Shown one piece after another: positions 9,773 to 19,603 of a stretch of DNA of 64,000 nucleotides. This DNA comes from Mycolicibacterium sp. TUM20985 (GTDB taxonomy: Bacteria; Actinomycetota; Actinomycetes; Mycobacteriales; Mycobacteriaceae): assembly GCF_030295745.1 (NCBI RefSeq), contig NZ_AP027291.1:186001-250000 (forward strand). Reading direction: 5' to 3'. Below the pieces are notes generated by a model. It was not told where the DNA came from, searched no databases, and saw nothing but the letters and a program-made list of their open reading frames with translations. Position 1 is the stretch's first letter; each line of letters starts with the position of its first letter. Made by a program: the position numbers and the translations under genes.

Positions 9773-10734
9773 CCCAGTCGGTCACCACGACCGCTGCTCA
9801 GAGCGAGGCGGTGCTCGACGAGATCCAGCGCGTCGTCGTCGGCCGGCGCCCTGCGCTCACGCTGATCCTCACCGCGCTACTCAGCGGCGGGCACGTCCTC
9901 ATCGAGGATCTCCCCGGTCTTGGCAAGACGCTGATCGCCCGGTGCTTCGCCGCTGCGCTCGGGTGCCAGTTCAAGCGGGTGCAGTTCACGCCCGACCTGC
10001 TGCCGGCCGATCTGCTCGGCTCGACCATCTACGACATGCAGTCCGGTCGATTCGAGTTCAGGCCCGGGCCGATCTTCGCGAATCTGCTTCTCGCCGACGA
10101 GATCAACCGCACACCGCCCAAGACCCAGGCCGCTCTGCTGGAGGCGATGGCCGAGCACCAGGTCAGCATCGACGGTGTCACCCACCCCCTGCCGGACCCG
10201 TTCATCGTGCTGGCCACCGACAACCCGATCGAGTACGAGGGCACCTATCCGTTGCCCGAGGCGCAACTCGACCGGTTCGCGATCAGGCTGGAGCTCCGCT
10301 ATCTGACCGAACGGGACGAGGCGTCGATGCTGCGGCGGCGGCTGGACCGCGGCTCGGCGGAGCCGGCCGTCGAACGCGTCGTCGACGCCGGTGAGCTCCT
10401 GGCGATGCGCGAATCGGTGGAGCAGGTCACCGTGCACGAGGACGTCCTGCAGTACGTGGTGTCCCTGGCAGTCGCCAGCCGTCAGCACGCGCAGGTGGCG
10501 GTCGGTGCCAGCCCGCGTGCCGAATTGGACCTGGTGCAGCTGGCCCGCGCCCGCGCCCTTTTGGCAGGCCGCGACTACGTCATCCCCGAGGACGTCAAGG
10601 CGCTGGCCGTCCCGGCGATGGCGCACCGGATCAGTCTGCGCCCCGAGATGTGGGTCCGGCAGGTGCGGACCGCCGACGTCGTGGAGGAGTTGCTGCGGCG
10701 GATCCCCGTGCCGCGGGCGCGTGGTGTGACGTGA
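9769..10734 (+). CDS. moxR3: MoxR-family AAA+ ATPase
   Basis: A 321-aa AAA+ ATPase. Walker A is EDLPGLGKT at residues 46-54, Walker B LLLADEIN with D110 and E111, sensor 1 VLATDNP near 145, followed by a C-terminal lid domain. MoxR ATPases act as chaperones, often for von Willebrand A-domain proteins or metal-enzyme maturation. The surrounding gene order is that of M. tuberculosis moxR3 (Rv3164c), the basis for the symbol. ATG 9769 overlaps the upstream stop (ATGA); the open frame upstream of it is not conserved. Confidence 0.88.
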   Translation: MTQSVTTTAAQSEAVLDEIQRVVVGRRPALTLILTALLSGGHVLIEDLPGLGKTLIARCFAAALGCQFKRVQFTPDLLPADLLGSTIYDMQSGRFEFRPGPIFANLLLADEINRTPPKTQAALLEAMAEHQVSIDGVTHPLPDPFIVLATDNPIEYEGTYPLPEAQLDRFAIRLELRYLTERDEASMLRRRLDRGSAEPAVERVVDAGELLAMRESVEQVTVHEDVLQYVVSLAVASRQHAQVAVGASPRAELDLVQLARARALLAGRDYVIPEDVKALAVPAMAHRISLRPEMWVRQVRTADVVEELLRRIPVPRARGVT

Positions 10735-11990
10735 TCGAAGTGCGCACCACCGACGTGGAGATGCGTTGGCGCCCATCGCCTCTCGCGCTATCGATCGCCA
10801 CGTGCGCGGCGGTGGCACTCGCGGTCGCGCTGGTCGGGTCGCGATGGCAGCTGATCCTCTTCGCCGCACCGCTGCTCGGGGCGCTGGTGTCCCTGCGCTG
10901 GCAGCGTCCGCCGCCCAGCGTGCAGGTGCACGCGGAGCCGGCGATGGTGCGCTGCTTCGAGGCTGAAACGGTCCGGTTGGAGTTGTGGGCGACGGCTGAT
11001 GACGGCACGCCGGTCGAGCTGACGGTCGGCACGGCGACGGGTGCGGTGCTGAAGGTAGTCGGATCCCCGTCGGGGCGGATCGAACTGGAGTTGTCCGCCG
11101 AGCGGTGGGGCCGGTATCCAATCACGGTGCGGGTCGACGTCGTCGGGCGGGGTGGTCTGCTCGCGGGGAGAGCTGCGGGGGATTCGACGGTGGCGGCCGA
11201 GGTGTTCGTATTCCCCGTCGCCCCAGCGCAATCCACCGCATTGCCGCGCACCGAACTGCTGGATCGACTCGGCACGCACATGACGCGGCACGTGGGAAGG
11301 GGTGTCGAGTACGGCGGTATTCGCGGCTACGTGCCGGGTGATCAGTTGCGGACGGTCAACTGGCCCGTCAGTGCACGCCGAGGCACCCTGCACGTCACCG
11401 AGCGACTGAGCGAGCGGGCCGTCGACGTGGTCGTCGTCGTCGACACCTACGACCAACCGCCGGGACCGGCCACCGAAGCGACCGAACGCACGGTGCGCGG
11501 AGCCGTCCAAGTGGTTCAGAGCGCCTTGCGCAACGGGGACCGGGCGGGTGTCGTCGCCCTCGGCGGTCAGCCACGCTGGTTGGGTGCCGACATCGGCCGC
11601 CGCCAGTTCTACCGGGTGCTCGATGCCGTACTCGGTGCGGGTGATGGGCACGAGAAGACTACTGGCACCTTGGTTCCGCGGGCGGCCGTCCCGCCGGGAG
11701 CCATCATCGTGGCGTTCTCGACGTTGCTCGACACGGACTTCGCGCTGGCGTTGATCGAGCTGTGCAGGCGGGGACACGTCGTGGTGGCGGTGGACGTACT
11801 CGACGGTGCGCCGTTCGACGATCTGGACGACCCGCTGATCGCGCGTATGTGGACCATGCAGCGCGCCTTCATGTATCGCGACATGCGCACGATCGGTGTC
11901 GACGTCGTCGGGTGGTCGACCGACGGCAACCTCGATCAGGTGATGGGCCTGGTGCCGCGCCGCCGTCGTCGCGCGTCGGCGCGGAGGTGA
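10731..11990 (+). CDS. DUF58 protein of moxR operon (Rv3163c-like)
   Basis: 419 aa from GTG 10731, overlapping the moxR stop. Two transmembrane segments lie near residues 18-50. The DUF58 signature YGGIRGYVPGDQLRTVNW is near 197-214, and a VWA-like beta-alpha fold with VDVVVVVDTYDQ follows at ~230. DUF58 proteins are the usual partner of MoxR ATPases and probably its client or adaptor at the membrane. The length agrees with Rv3163c (423 aa). Confidence 0.85.
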   Translation: MIEVRTTDVEMRWRPSPLALSIATCAAVALAVALVGSRWQLILFAAPLLGALVSLRWQRPPPSVQVHAEPAMVRCFEAETVRLELWATADDGTPVELTVGTATGAVLKVVGSPSGRIELELSAERWGRYPITVRVDVVGRGGLLAGRAAGDSTVAAEVFVFPVAPAQSTALPRTELLDRLGTHMTRHVGRGVEYGGIRGYVPGDQLRTVNWPVSARRGTLHVTERLSERAVDVVVVVDTYDQPPGPATEATERTVRGAVQVVQSALRNGDRAGVVALGGQPRWLGADIGRRQFYRVLDAVLGAGDGHEKTTGTLVPRAAVPPGAIIVAFSTLLDTDFALALIELCRRGHVVVAVDVLDGAPFDDLDDPLIARMWTMQRAFMYRDMRTIGVDVVGWSTDGNLDQVMGLVPRRRRRASARR

Positions 11991-11994
11991 CGAG

Positions 11995-12417
11995 ATGCGC
12001 TCACTCTCGGCGGCATTCGGGTTGCTGATGGTGGCGGCGGCCACCGTGCAGTCCGGTGGGCCTGCGCTCGTCGCATCGGCGGCGGGGCTGCTCGCCGTCG
12101 CGGTGGGACTGTTCTGGCGTGTGGCGGCCACGCTCGCCGTGGCGGCCACGGCCATGGCGCTGGCACTTTCGCAGCCGTCGCCGGTGCTCGCCGCGATCGC
12201 CGGGGTGGCGGCGACGCTCTACCTGGTGATGCGTCATGCCGGCGGAGGTGACGCCGCAGTGGGACTGACGGCGCCGACCGTGGTGGGAACCCTCGGGCTC
12301 TCGGCCGTCGCCATGGTCGGCACCGCCGTCCCGCTCGGGCTGCCGTGGATTCCGTTGGTGGCACCTCTGGCGGTGGTCGTCGGGTACGTCATCGTGGTCG
12401 CGCCGTTGGTCGGCTAA
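11995..12417 (+). CDS. small membrane protein, last gene of moxR operon (Rv3162c-like)
   Basis: A 140-aa protein made almost wholly of about four hydrophobic helices rich in Ala, Val and Leu, with no polar domain. ATG 11995 lies 4 bp after the DUF58 stop. Position and size match Rv3162c. No enzymatic motif; it is probably a structural membrane component of the MoxR system. The call rests on operon position and composition. Confidence 0.75.
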   Translation: MRSLSAAFGLLMVAAATVQSGGPALVASAAGLLAVAVGLFWRVAATLAVAATAMALALSQPSPVLAAIAGVAATLYLVMRHAGGGDAAVGLTAPTVVGTLGLSAVAMVGTAVPLGLPWIPLVAPLAVVVGYVIVVAPLVG

Positions 12418-12444
12418 CGACCGGCCCGCTAGGGTGAACCCTCG

Positions 12445-13251
12445 ATGACAGGTGTCAAGTTCGAGCGGCCGAGCTGGATCGCCCGACTGCTGGACTTCCA
12501 GCGCGTCGGTGACGACGTCTTCGTGGCCCCACAAGCACCGCCAGGCCCCAGCAGCCGACTCTTTGGCGGGCTGATCGCCGCGCAGGCGTTGGGGGCGGCC
12601 GGCGCGACCGTCGAACCCGACAAGCATCCGCAGTCATTGCACCTCTACTTCGTCCGCGGTGGTCAGTACGGCGTGGACGTCGAACTGAACGTCGTCCGGA
12701 CGCGCGACGGGCGATCGTTCGACACGCGTCAGGTCACCGCGGTGCAGAACGGCAAGGCGATCCTGGAGATGACCGCGTCGTTCCACCGGCCGGAGGAGGG
12801 CGCCGACTGGCACCCGAGTCCGGCGCCGGGTGTCGAGTTCGACGATGCGGTGCCGAAGCACCCCGACCTCGGCTTCGCGGGACGATTCGACATCCGCACG
12901 ATGGCTACCGACGATTCGCCATTCGTGTTGCCGCCGTTCTGGATTCGTACCAGGGACCGGATCGAGGACGCCCCTCTGATGCGCGCCTGCGCCCTGACCT
13001 TCATGTCCGACTTCGGGCCGGTCCCCGCGGCGCGGCCGCCGGGGACACCGACCGGACCCGGCGTCGGCTATGCGGCGAGCCTCGACCACGCGGTGTGGTT
13101 TCACCGCCCGTTCGTGCCGCACGAATGGCATCGCTACGAAGTTGGGCCGTTGAACAACAGCGACGCCCTCGGCCTCGTCGTCGGGTCGATGTACGACCTG
13201 TCCGGGTCGTTGGTGGCCAGCACCACCCAGCAAGCGTTGTGGCGCTTCTAG
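12445..13251 (+). CDS. acyl-CoA thioesterase II (TesB family)
   Basis: A 268-aa double-hotdog thioesterase. The N-terminal hotdog includes RLFGGLIAAQALGAAG (near residues 33-48) and LHLYFVRGG; the C-terminal hotdog ends with GSMYDLSGSLVASTTQQ near 249-265, typical of TesB. It hydrolyses medium- to long-chain acyl-CoA to free acid and CoA in the cytoplasm. Upstream TAGGGT lies 9 nt before the ATG, so a very short leader is possible. It follows the moxR operon but has its own promoter-like sequence and is probably independent. Confidence 0.9.
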   Translation: MTGVKFERPSWIARLLDFQRVGDDVFVAPQAPPGPSSRLFGGLIAAQALGAAGATVEPDKHPQSLHLYFVRGGQYGVDVELNVVRTRDGRSFDTRQVTAVQNGKAILEMTASFHRPEEGADWHPSPAPGVEFDDAVPKHPDLGFAGRFDIRTMATDDSPFVLPPFWIRTRDRIEDAPLMRACALTFMSDFGPVPAARPPGTPTGPGVGYAASLDHAVWFHRPFVPHEWHRYEVGPLNNSDALGLVVGSMYDLSGSLVASTTQQALWRF

Positions 13252-13287
13252 GGCGGGTCACTGCACTGGGCTGGGACACTGTGAAGT

Positions 13288-14136
13288 GTGAGCACACCCA
13301 GTACGCCTAGCGCGCCCGCGGCTCCGCCGAGCTGCTATCGGCACCCCGGCCGGGGGACCTACGTCAGTTGCACCCGCTGCCAGCGCTACATCTGCCCCGA
13401 CTGCATGCGCTCGGCCGCGGTGGGCCACCAGTGCGTCGACTGTGTGAACGAGGGCGCCAAGTCGGTACGGCAACCCAGGACCGCCTTCGGTGGCAAGCCG
13501 GTGGGCATCCCGTACGTCACCTATGTGCTGATCGCCGTGAACGTCGTCATGTTCATCCTGCAGAAGGCCGTGCCCGGAATCTACGAGGCGCTGGTGCTCT
13601 GGCCGGTCGGGATCGCCGGGCGGGGGGAGTGGTGGCGCCTCGCGACGTCGGCCTTCCTGCACGCCGACATCATGCACATCCTGTTCAACATGTGGGCGCT
13701 GTGGGTGATCGGTCCGGCGCTGGAGCGCTGGCTGGGCCGGACCCGCTTCATCGTGCTCTACGCGTTGGGTGGGCTCGGCGGCTCGGTCTTGGTGTACCTG
13801 CTCACGCCCATCAACGTGCCGACGCTCGGCGCCTCGGGTGCCATCTTCGCGCTCTTCGGCGCCACGTTCATGCTGGCCCGACGGCTGAACTTCGACGTGC
13901 GGTGGATCATCGGGCTCATCGTGATCAACCTGGTCATCACGTTCATCGTGCCGTCCATCAGCTGGCAGGGCCATATCGGCGGCCTGCTGACCGGGGCGGC
14001 CCTGGGCGCGGTGTTCGCCTACGCGCCGCGGTCCAATCGTGTCGTGATCCAGACGGTGTTCTCCCTCGCCCTACTGGCGGTGTTCGCGGCCCTGGTGTGG
14101 TGGCGAACCGAGAGCATCCTCGCGATGTTCGTCTAG
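13288..14136 (+). CDS. rhomboid family intramembrane serine protease with N-terminal zinc finger
   Basis: 282 aa. Residues 16-52 form a B-box-like zinc-binding module (C16, H19, C28, C31, C36, C39, H47, C49, C52). The membrane domain has six or seven helices. The catalytic dyad is S183 in GASGAIFALFG and H229 in WQGHIGGLLTG, with the structural Asn in HILFNMWAL (N134). Rhomboids cleave substrate transmembrane helices; no substrate can be named. The GTG start at 13288 is preceded by GACACT and a 7-nt spacer. Confidence 0.9.
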   Translation: MSTPSTPSAPAAPPSCYRHPGRGTYVSCTRCQRYICPDCMRSAAVGHQCVDCVNEGAKSVRQPRTAFGGKPVGIPYVTYVLIAVNVVMFILQKAVPGIYEALVLWPVGIAGRGEWWRLATSAFLHADIMHILFNMWALWVIGPALERWLGRTRFIVLYALGGLGGSVLVYLLTPINVPTLGASGAIFALFGATFMLARRLNFDVRWIIGLIVINLVITFIVPSISWQGHIGGLLTGAALGAVFAYAPRSNRVVIQTVFSLALLAVFAALVWWRTESILAMFV

Positions 14137-14142
14137 CGGCGG

Positions 14143-14544
14143 TTACGGGCTGGGCGGTGCGCCGCAACGGTTCTTGAGGTCGAGCAGCGGCTGGCGGATG
14201 CCGGTGATGTCGTTCTTGGTGTCCGGGTGAACGTTCAGGTAGTCCTTCATCTGCGACGACACCTGATCCTTCGGAATGCCTTCGAGACTGGTGACGAAGT
14301 AGTTGTAGTCCGGGTGGGTGAACAGGTAGGCCGACGTGGATGCGTCGACACCCGCCTTCACGCCCTCGAGGTCTGCTGCGCTGCAGTTGGGCGGATTGAG
14401 CGCCGGGTCCTCGTAGGCGAAGGCGGACGGCAGATTTCCCAGCAGGGTCGCGCCGATCAGCCCTCCGGCGAGGACGGCACCGCCGGTGAGGCGACGCGCG
14501 AGGCGGCCCATTGATGGGGTTGCAGATGATCCAGTTACTGACAT
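14143..14544 (-). CDS. haemophore-related secreted protein (Rv0203-like)
   Basis: 133 aa from ATG 14544, chosen because AAGGAG lies 7 nt upstream. A long N-terminal signal sequence (hydrophobic GGAVLAGGLIGATLLGNLP) ends at AFA. The mature ~85-residue helical domain contains two Cys (in PNCSAAD and KNRCGAP) and the pattern YLFTHPDYN, then MKDYLNVHPD and IRQPLLDLKNRC, typical of mycobacterial haemophore-related proteins. Such proteins bind haem outside the cell, but the Tyr/His ligands here are unverified. It converges on the rhomboid gene with a 6-bp gap. Confidence 0.8.
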   Translation of the reverse strand: MSVTGSSATPSMGRLARRLTGGAVLAGGLIGATLLGNLPSAFAYEDPALNPPNCSAADLEGVKAGVDASTSAYLFTHPDYNYFVTSLEGIPKDQVSSQMKDYLNVHPDTKNDITGIRQPLLDLKNRCGAPPSP

Positions 14545-15797
<1,253 letters not shown>

Positions 15798-15840
15798 CGC
15801 AATTACGGTTGACGGAGGCCCCCGCAGGGTAGAAACGGGC

Positions 15841-16269
15841 ATGGCCAGTGTCGACGTATCAGTGACCTCGAACCTCTCGCCGGACAAGGCGTGGAAGCTG
15901 GCGTCGGACCTCGGGCGCTTCGACGAGTGGCTGACCATCTTCGGCGGGTGGAAGAGCGCGATCCCCGACGTCATCGAGAAGGGGACCACCGTGTCCTCCT
16001 TGATCAAGGTCAAGGGCTTTCGCAACACCATCCACTGGGAAGTGACGAACTACGACGAGCCCAACCGCATCGAGATGTGCGGCAGGGGCTTCGGGGGCGT
16101 GCGGATCTCGCTGTTCACCGACATCGCCGACAACGACACCGGCACCACGTTCCACCTGGTGGCGCGGCTTAGCGGCGCCGTGCTGAACGGCCCGGTGGGC
16201 AACCTCGTCGCGCGGGTGATCAAAGGCGACGTCGAGCGGTCGGTGCAGAACCTCGCGCACCTCAGCTGA
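15841..16269 (+). CDS. SRPBCC family protein (polyketide cyclase/dehydrase-like)
   Basis: A 142-aa START/SRPBCC fold: N-terminal VDVSVTSNLSPDKAWKLASD, a central beta-grip with LIKVKGFRNTIHWEV, and the long C-terminal helix VGNLVARVIKGDVERSVQNL. These proteins bind hydrophobic ligands; many mycobacterial ones are uncharacterised. It lies 43 bp after the Ag85 gene on the same strand and converges on the nitroreductase gene with 5 bp between. The ligand is unknown. Confidence 0.83.
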   Translation: MASVDVSVTSNLSPDKAWKLASDLGRFDEWLTIFGGWKSAIPDVIEKGTTVSSLIKVKGFRNTIHWEVTNYDEPNRIEMCGRGFGGVRISLFTDIADNDTGTTFHLVARLSGAVLNGPVGNLVARVIKGDVERSVQNLAHLS

Positions 16270-16274
16270 ATCGC

Positions 16275-16928
16275 TCAGTCGTCGAGGAACGTGACGTTGT
16301 CGGCGAGCGGACTGCGCGGTACGTCGAGCGAATTGGCCGGGAAGTCCGGATCCGGGTAGCCGATCGACACACCGCACAGGATGCGCATGTCGTTCGCGAT
16401 GCCGAGCTGCTCGCGGATGACGTCCGGATAGCCGGCGATCGATACCTGCACGCAGCTGCCGACGCCTCGCGCGGTCAGCGCCAGCATGAAGGTCTGGAGG
16501 AACATGCCGACCCCGAGGGCGTCGGCGTAGTCCAGGTCGCGATGCATGGACACGATGGCGCCGAGCGGGGCGCGAAAGAACTCCCAATTGCGCAGTACGG
16601 CAATGCGTCTCGCCTCCGTGTCGTGGCGGGGTACGCCCATGGTGCCGTAGAGCCTCGCGCCGAGGTCACGCCGGAAGTGAGCGAACTCGTCGGGCAGCGG
16701 CGGTACGCGTGGATCGCCATTCGCCGCCTTCTCGAGTAGCGCCTCGACCAGGCGGTCGCGGGCCGGCCCGGAGGTGAGCACCACCCGCCAGGGTTGGATG
16801 TTCGAGTTCGACGGCGCCCGAACGGCCAGCTCGAGGGCTTCGGTCACCAGCTCCCTGGGTACCGGCATGTCCCGCAGGAACAGCCGCGTCGACCGCCGGT
16901 CGAGGATGACCCGTTCGAGGTCGTACAT
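16275..16928 (-). CDS. nitroreductase family FMN oxidoreductase
   Basis: A 217-aa nitroreductase. FMN-binding motifs are DRRSTRLFLRDMPVP (residues ~10-24) and APSNSNIQPWRVVL (~37-50); the C-terminal LCGVSIGYPDPDFPAN is also typical. It reduces nitro groups, quinones or enones with NAD(P)H. It is the last gene of the operon that starts with the SDR at 19512. Start: ATG 16928, with GGGAG 7 nt upstream. Confidence 0.9.
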   Translation of the reverse strand: MYDLERVILDRRSTRLFLRDMPVPRELVTEALELAVRAPSNSNIQPWRVVLTSGPARDRLVEALLEKAANGDPRVPPLPDEFAHFRRDLGARLYGTMGVPRHDTEARRIAVLRNWEFFRAPLGAIVSMHRDLDYADALGVGMFLQTFMLALTARGVGSCVQVSIAGYPDVIREQLGIANDMRILCGVSIGYPDPDFPANSLDVPRSPLADNVTFLDD

Positions 16929-16940
16929 CGTCGTCTCCCG

Positions 16941-17885
16941 TCACGAGTCCCGGATGACCAGGACCGTCTTGCCTGACCGCCGGGGCTCCTGGTCTCGGCT
17001 CTCGAAGGCTGCTCGGCCCCGCTCCAGCCCGAAGGTTCCGGCGACCGCGACGTGCAGTCGGCCGTCGTCCACGTACCTGGCCAGTCTGGCGAGTTGTCCT
17101 AGATCGGGGACGACGATGAAGAACGTCACCTCGACACCGAATTGATCCGCCATCCCCGCGGGCGGGGGCGCTGACAGCGTGACCAGCCTGCCCCCGGGGC
17201 GCAGCACGGTGAATGATCTGACCAGGGTGTCCCCACCGACGGTGTCGACGACCACGTCGTACGGCTGGCCGGGGGCGTCGAACGCGGTGGTGCGAGTGTC
17301 GATCACGTGGTCGGCGCCAAGCTCGCGCATCAGCTCGTGGGCGTCGCTGCGCACCGTCGCGGTGACGTCGGCACCGAGGATGGTGGCCAACTCGACGGTC
17401 AGTGCGCCGACGCCACCTGCCCCGCCGTGCACCAGAACACGTTCTCCCGGCTGCACTTTGGCGTGCTCGACGAGTGCCTGCCAGGCCGTCAGTCCGGCCA
17501 GCGGCAGGGCGGCCGAGGTGACGTGGGACACCGAGGTCGGGCGCGCGGCCAGGTCCGCGGCGGGCACGCTGACGTACTCGGCCGCTGCTCCGTCCCGGTC
17601 GAACCGGATCAGCCCGTAGACCTCGTCGCCGACTGCTGGGTCGGTGACACCGGGAGCGACGGCCGCCACGACGCCGGAGACCTCGTGCGACGGGATGATC
17701 GGCGTCCTGTCGATGCCGTCGCGCAGCCACGTCTCGTCCCACGTCAGCTCGTCGAAGGTGATGCCCGCCGCATGGACGGCCACCAGCACCTCGCCCTCGG
17801 CGGGGACGGGAACGGGCGCCTGCTCGACGGTCAGCACCTCGGGGCCGCCGCGACGGTGCGCCCGGAGCGCGGTCATGTTCGGCAT
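16941..17885 (-). CDS. NADP-dependent MDR oxidoreductase
   Basis: A 314-aa zinc-free medium-chain reductase: N-terminal LRAHRRGGPEVLTVEQAP, nucleotide-binding VLVHGGAGGVGALTVELA near 150-167, and DVVVDTVGGDTLVRSF near 206-221. It probably reduces an enone or quinone with NADPH. It sits 6 bp after the hydrolase gene and 12 bp before the nitroreductase gene in a tight operon, suggesting sequential steps on one substrate. The pathway is not identifiable. Confidence 0.87.
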   Translation of the reverse strand: MPNMTALRAHRRGGPEVLTVEQAPVPVPAEGEVLVAVHAAGITFDELTWDETWLRDGIDRTPIIPSHEVSGVVAAVAPGVTDPAVGDEVYGLIRFDRDGAAAEYVSVPAADLAARPTSVSHVTSAALPLAGLTAWQALVEHAKVQPGERVLVHGGAGGVGALTVELATILGADVTATVRSDAHELMRELGADHVIDTRTTAFDAPGQPYDVVVDTVGGDTLVRSFTVLRPGGRLVTLSAPPPAGMADQFGVEVTFFIVVPDLGQLARLARYVDDGRLHVAVAGTFGLERGRAAFESRDQEPRRSGKTVLVIRDS

Positions 17886-17891
17886 CGGTGC

Positions 17892-18704
17892 TCAGAATCC
17901 CTTGGCCGCGAACCAGTCCAACGCGACGTCCGCGACGTCGCTCCAGCCGTGGTCGATCGTCAACGAATGGCCGCGGCCCTCGAACTCGTGAAACTCGGTG
18001 TCGGATTGACCGTGCGCGTACTTTCCGAACACTTCCCTGGTGACCTTCAACGGCACGGTGTGGTCCTCGGTGCCCGACGTCAGAAGCAGCGGGCCCCGAT
18101 CGGCGAGGTGCGTGTCGACCGCGGCGGGGGAGTGCTTCGAGAAGTTCGCCGCGGCGTCCTCGAACAGCGGTAGCCCGGGGCCGGGGATCGTCCAGCGGTC
18201 GTGCAGCTCGTTGGACTCCTCCTCGGTGAGCGCGTTGCCGAAGGCGTACCGAAACTGCTTGGCGTTCAACGACACGGTGCGGCGCCGGTTCGCCGGGTTG
18301 CCCAACACGGGGAACGCCGAGCGCAGCTGCGCCAAGGGCAGCGCCTTGACGCCCTTGATGGGAGCGGGGTCGATCGCCACGGCGGCCGCGGCGAGGCCGG
18401 TGGCCAATAGCTCCTGGGCGATCAGCCCACCGAAGGAGTGTCCGACGATGATCGGCTTGGCTTCGTGCCTGCCTTCGGCGGATCCGATCAGCGACGCGTA
18501 ATGGTCGACGATGGCCGCGATCCCGACGTCATTGAGGGCGTCGGCGTTCTCGCGGGTGTCGGCGACGGTGTCGCCGTCCCCCGGCCAGCCGGGTGCGGAC
18601 ACCGCGTAGCCGCGCTCGGCGAACAGGTCCAGCCACGGCTGCCACGCGCTGGCGTGGATCCAGAGGCCGTGGATGAAGATGACGGGATTGGTCTTGGTGC
18701 TCAT
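17892..18704 (-). CDS. alpha/beta hydrolase
   Basis: A 270-aa hydrolase with oxyanion motif FIHGLWIHASAWQPW (~9-23), nucleophile elbow VGHSFGGLIAQE, an acid in TSGTEDHTVP, and the catalytic His in GRGHSLTIDHG. A cytoplasmic esterase or C-C hydrolase is likely. It is the second gene of the SDR / hydrolase / MDR / nitroreductase operon. The substrate is unknown. Confidence 0.88.
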   Translation of the reverse strand: MSTKTNPVIFIHGLWIHASAWQPWLDLFAERGYAVSAPGWPGDGDTVADTRENADALNDVGIAAIVDHYASLIGSAEGRHEAKPIIVGHSFGGLIAQELLATGLAAAAVAIDPAPIKGVKALPLAQLRSAFPVLGNPANRRRTVSLNAKQFRYAFGNALTEEESNELHDRWTIPGPGLPLFEDAAANFSKHSPAAVDTHLADRGPLLLTSGTEDHTVPLKVTREVFGKYAHGQSDTEFHEFEGRGHSLTIDHGWSDVADVALDWFAAKGF

Positions 18705-18726
18705 CTACATTTCCGTTCGTGGGGGG

Positions 18727-19512
18727 TTAGACGGTCGGGACGTAGCCGCCGTCGATGCGGACGTCGGCGCCGGTGGTGTTGCCCGAGCGGCTGCTGGCCA
18801 GGAACACGGTCAGGTCGGCCACCTCCTGGGGGGTGGTGAAGCGACCCGTCGGAGCACCTGCGGACACCGAGGCGACGACGTCGTCGGCGGTGGCGCCGCT
18901 GGCCGCGGCGAATTTGGCCGCCACCCCGTCCTCGGCGAGCCAGAGGTCGGTGCTCACCGGGCCCGGGCTGATCGTGTTGACGCGAATACCCTTGGGGCCG
19001 AACTCCTTCGATAAACTCTTGGCATAGTTCGCCAAGGCGGCTTTGGTGGCGCTGTAGTCGACGATGTTCGGTTCGGGCAGCGTCGCGTTGACCGACCCGA
19101 TCATCACGATGGCGCCGCCACCGCGGGTCAGCATCTGGGGGATGGCTTCGCGGGTGGCGCGGACGGCCGACAAGAAGTTCACCGACAGCGCTGCCGCCCA
19201 CTCCTCGTCGGTGACCGACAGGATGCCCCCGAAGCGGGTCGCCACCGCGCCCGCGTTGTTCACCAGGACGTCGACGCCCCCTCGCTCGGCAGCCGCGGCC
19301 AGGAGGGTGCGCGGGCCCTCGGCGGTGGCGAGGTCGGCGGCGATGAAGGTGGCCGAACCAGCGGCCTCGAGGGCCTGAAGCTCGGGGCTGTTGTGCCGGG
19401 CGCCGGCGATGACGAAGGCTCCCGCTGCGGCGAAGGCCTGGCTGACGGCGAGACCGATGCCCTTGCTCGCGCCGGTGACGACGATGACTGCGTTGGTGAA
19501 GTTCGTGTCCAT
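18727..19512 (-). CDS. short-chain dehydrogenase
   Basis: 261 aa from ATG 19512. TGASKGIGLAVSQ near residues 10-22 binds NAD(P); the catalytic motif is YSATKAALANYAK; GADVRIDGGYVPTV closes the protein. First gene of a four-gene operon, divergent from the large LuxR regulator 91 bp away, which is the obvious candidate controller. A GTG/ATG start further upstream is possible but would add residues with no conserved pattern. Confidence 0.88.
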   Translation of the reverse strand: MDTNFTNAVIVVTGASKGIGLAVSQAFAAAGAFVIAGARHNSPELQALEAAGSATFIAADLATAEGPRTLLAAAAERGGVDVLVNNAGAVATRFGGILSVTDEEWAAALSVNFLSAVRATREAIPQMLTRGGGAIVMIGSVNATLPEPNIVDYSATKAALANYAKSLSKEFGPKGIRVNTISPGPVSTDLWLAEDGVAAKFAAASGATADDVVASVSAGAPTGRFTTPQEVADLTVFLASSRSGNTTGADVRIDGGYVPTV

Positions 19513-19603
19513 GCCATGACTGTCCACCCGAGGTACTGCGACGAACATCGGTCAAATGACTCAACCGGAAGGGCAGTAGCGAAGCGACCCGGGATTCGGC
19601 GCA

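Noticed and set aside
19522..19577. TACTGC...GCAGTA inverted pair as operator between SDR and LuxR genes
   Set aside because: Only 6-bp arms separated by about 35 nt; chance is a sufficient explanation.
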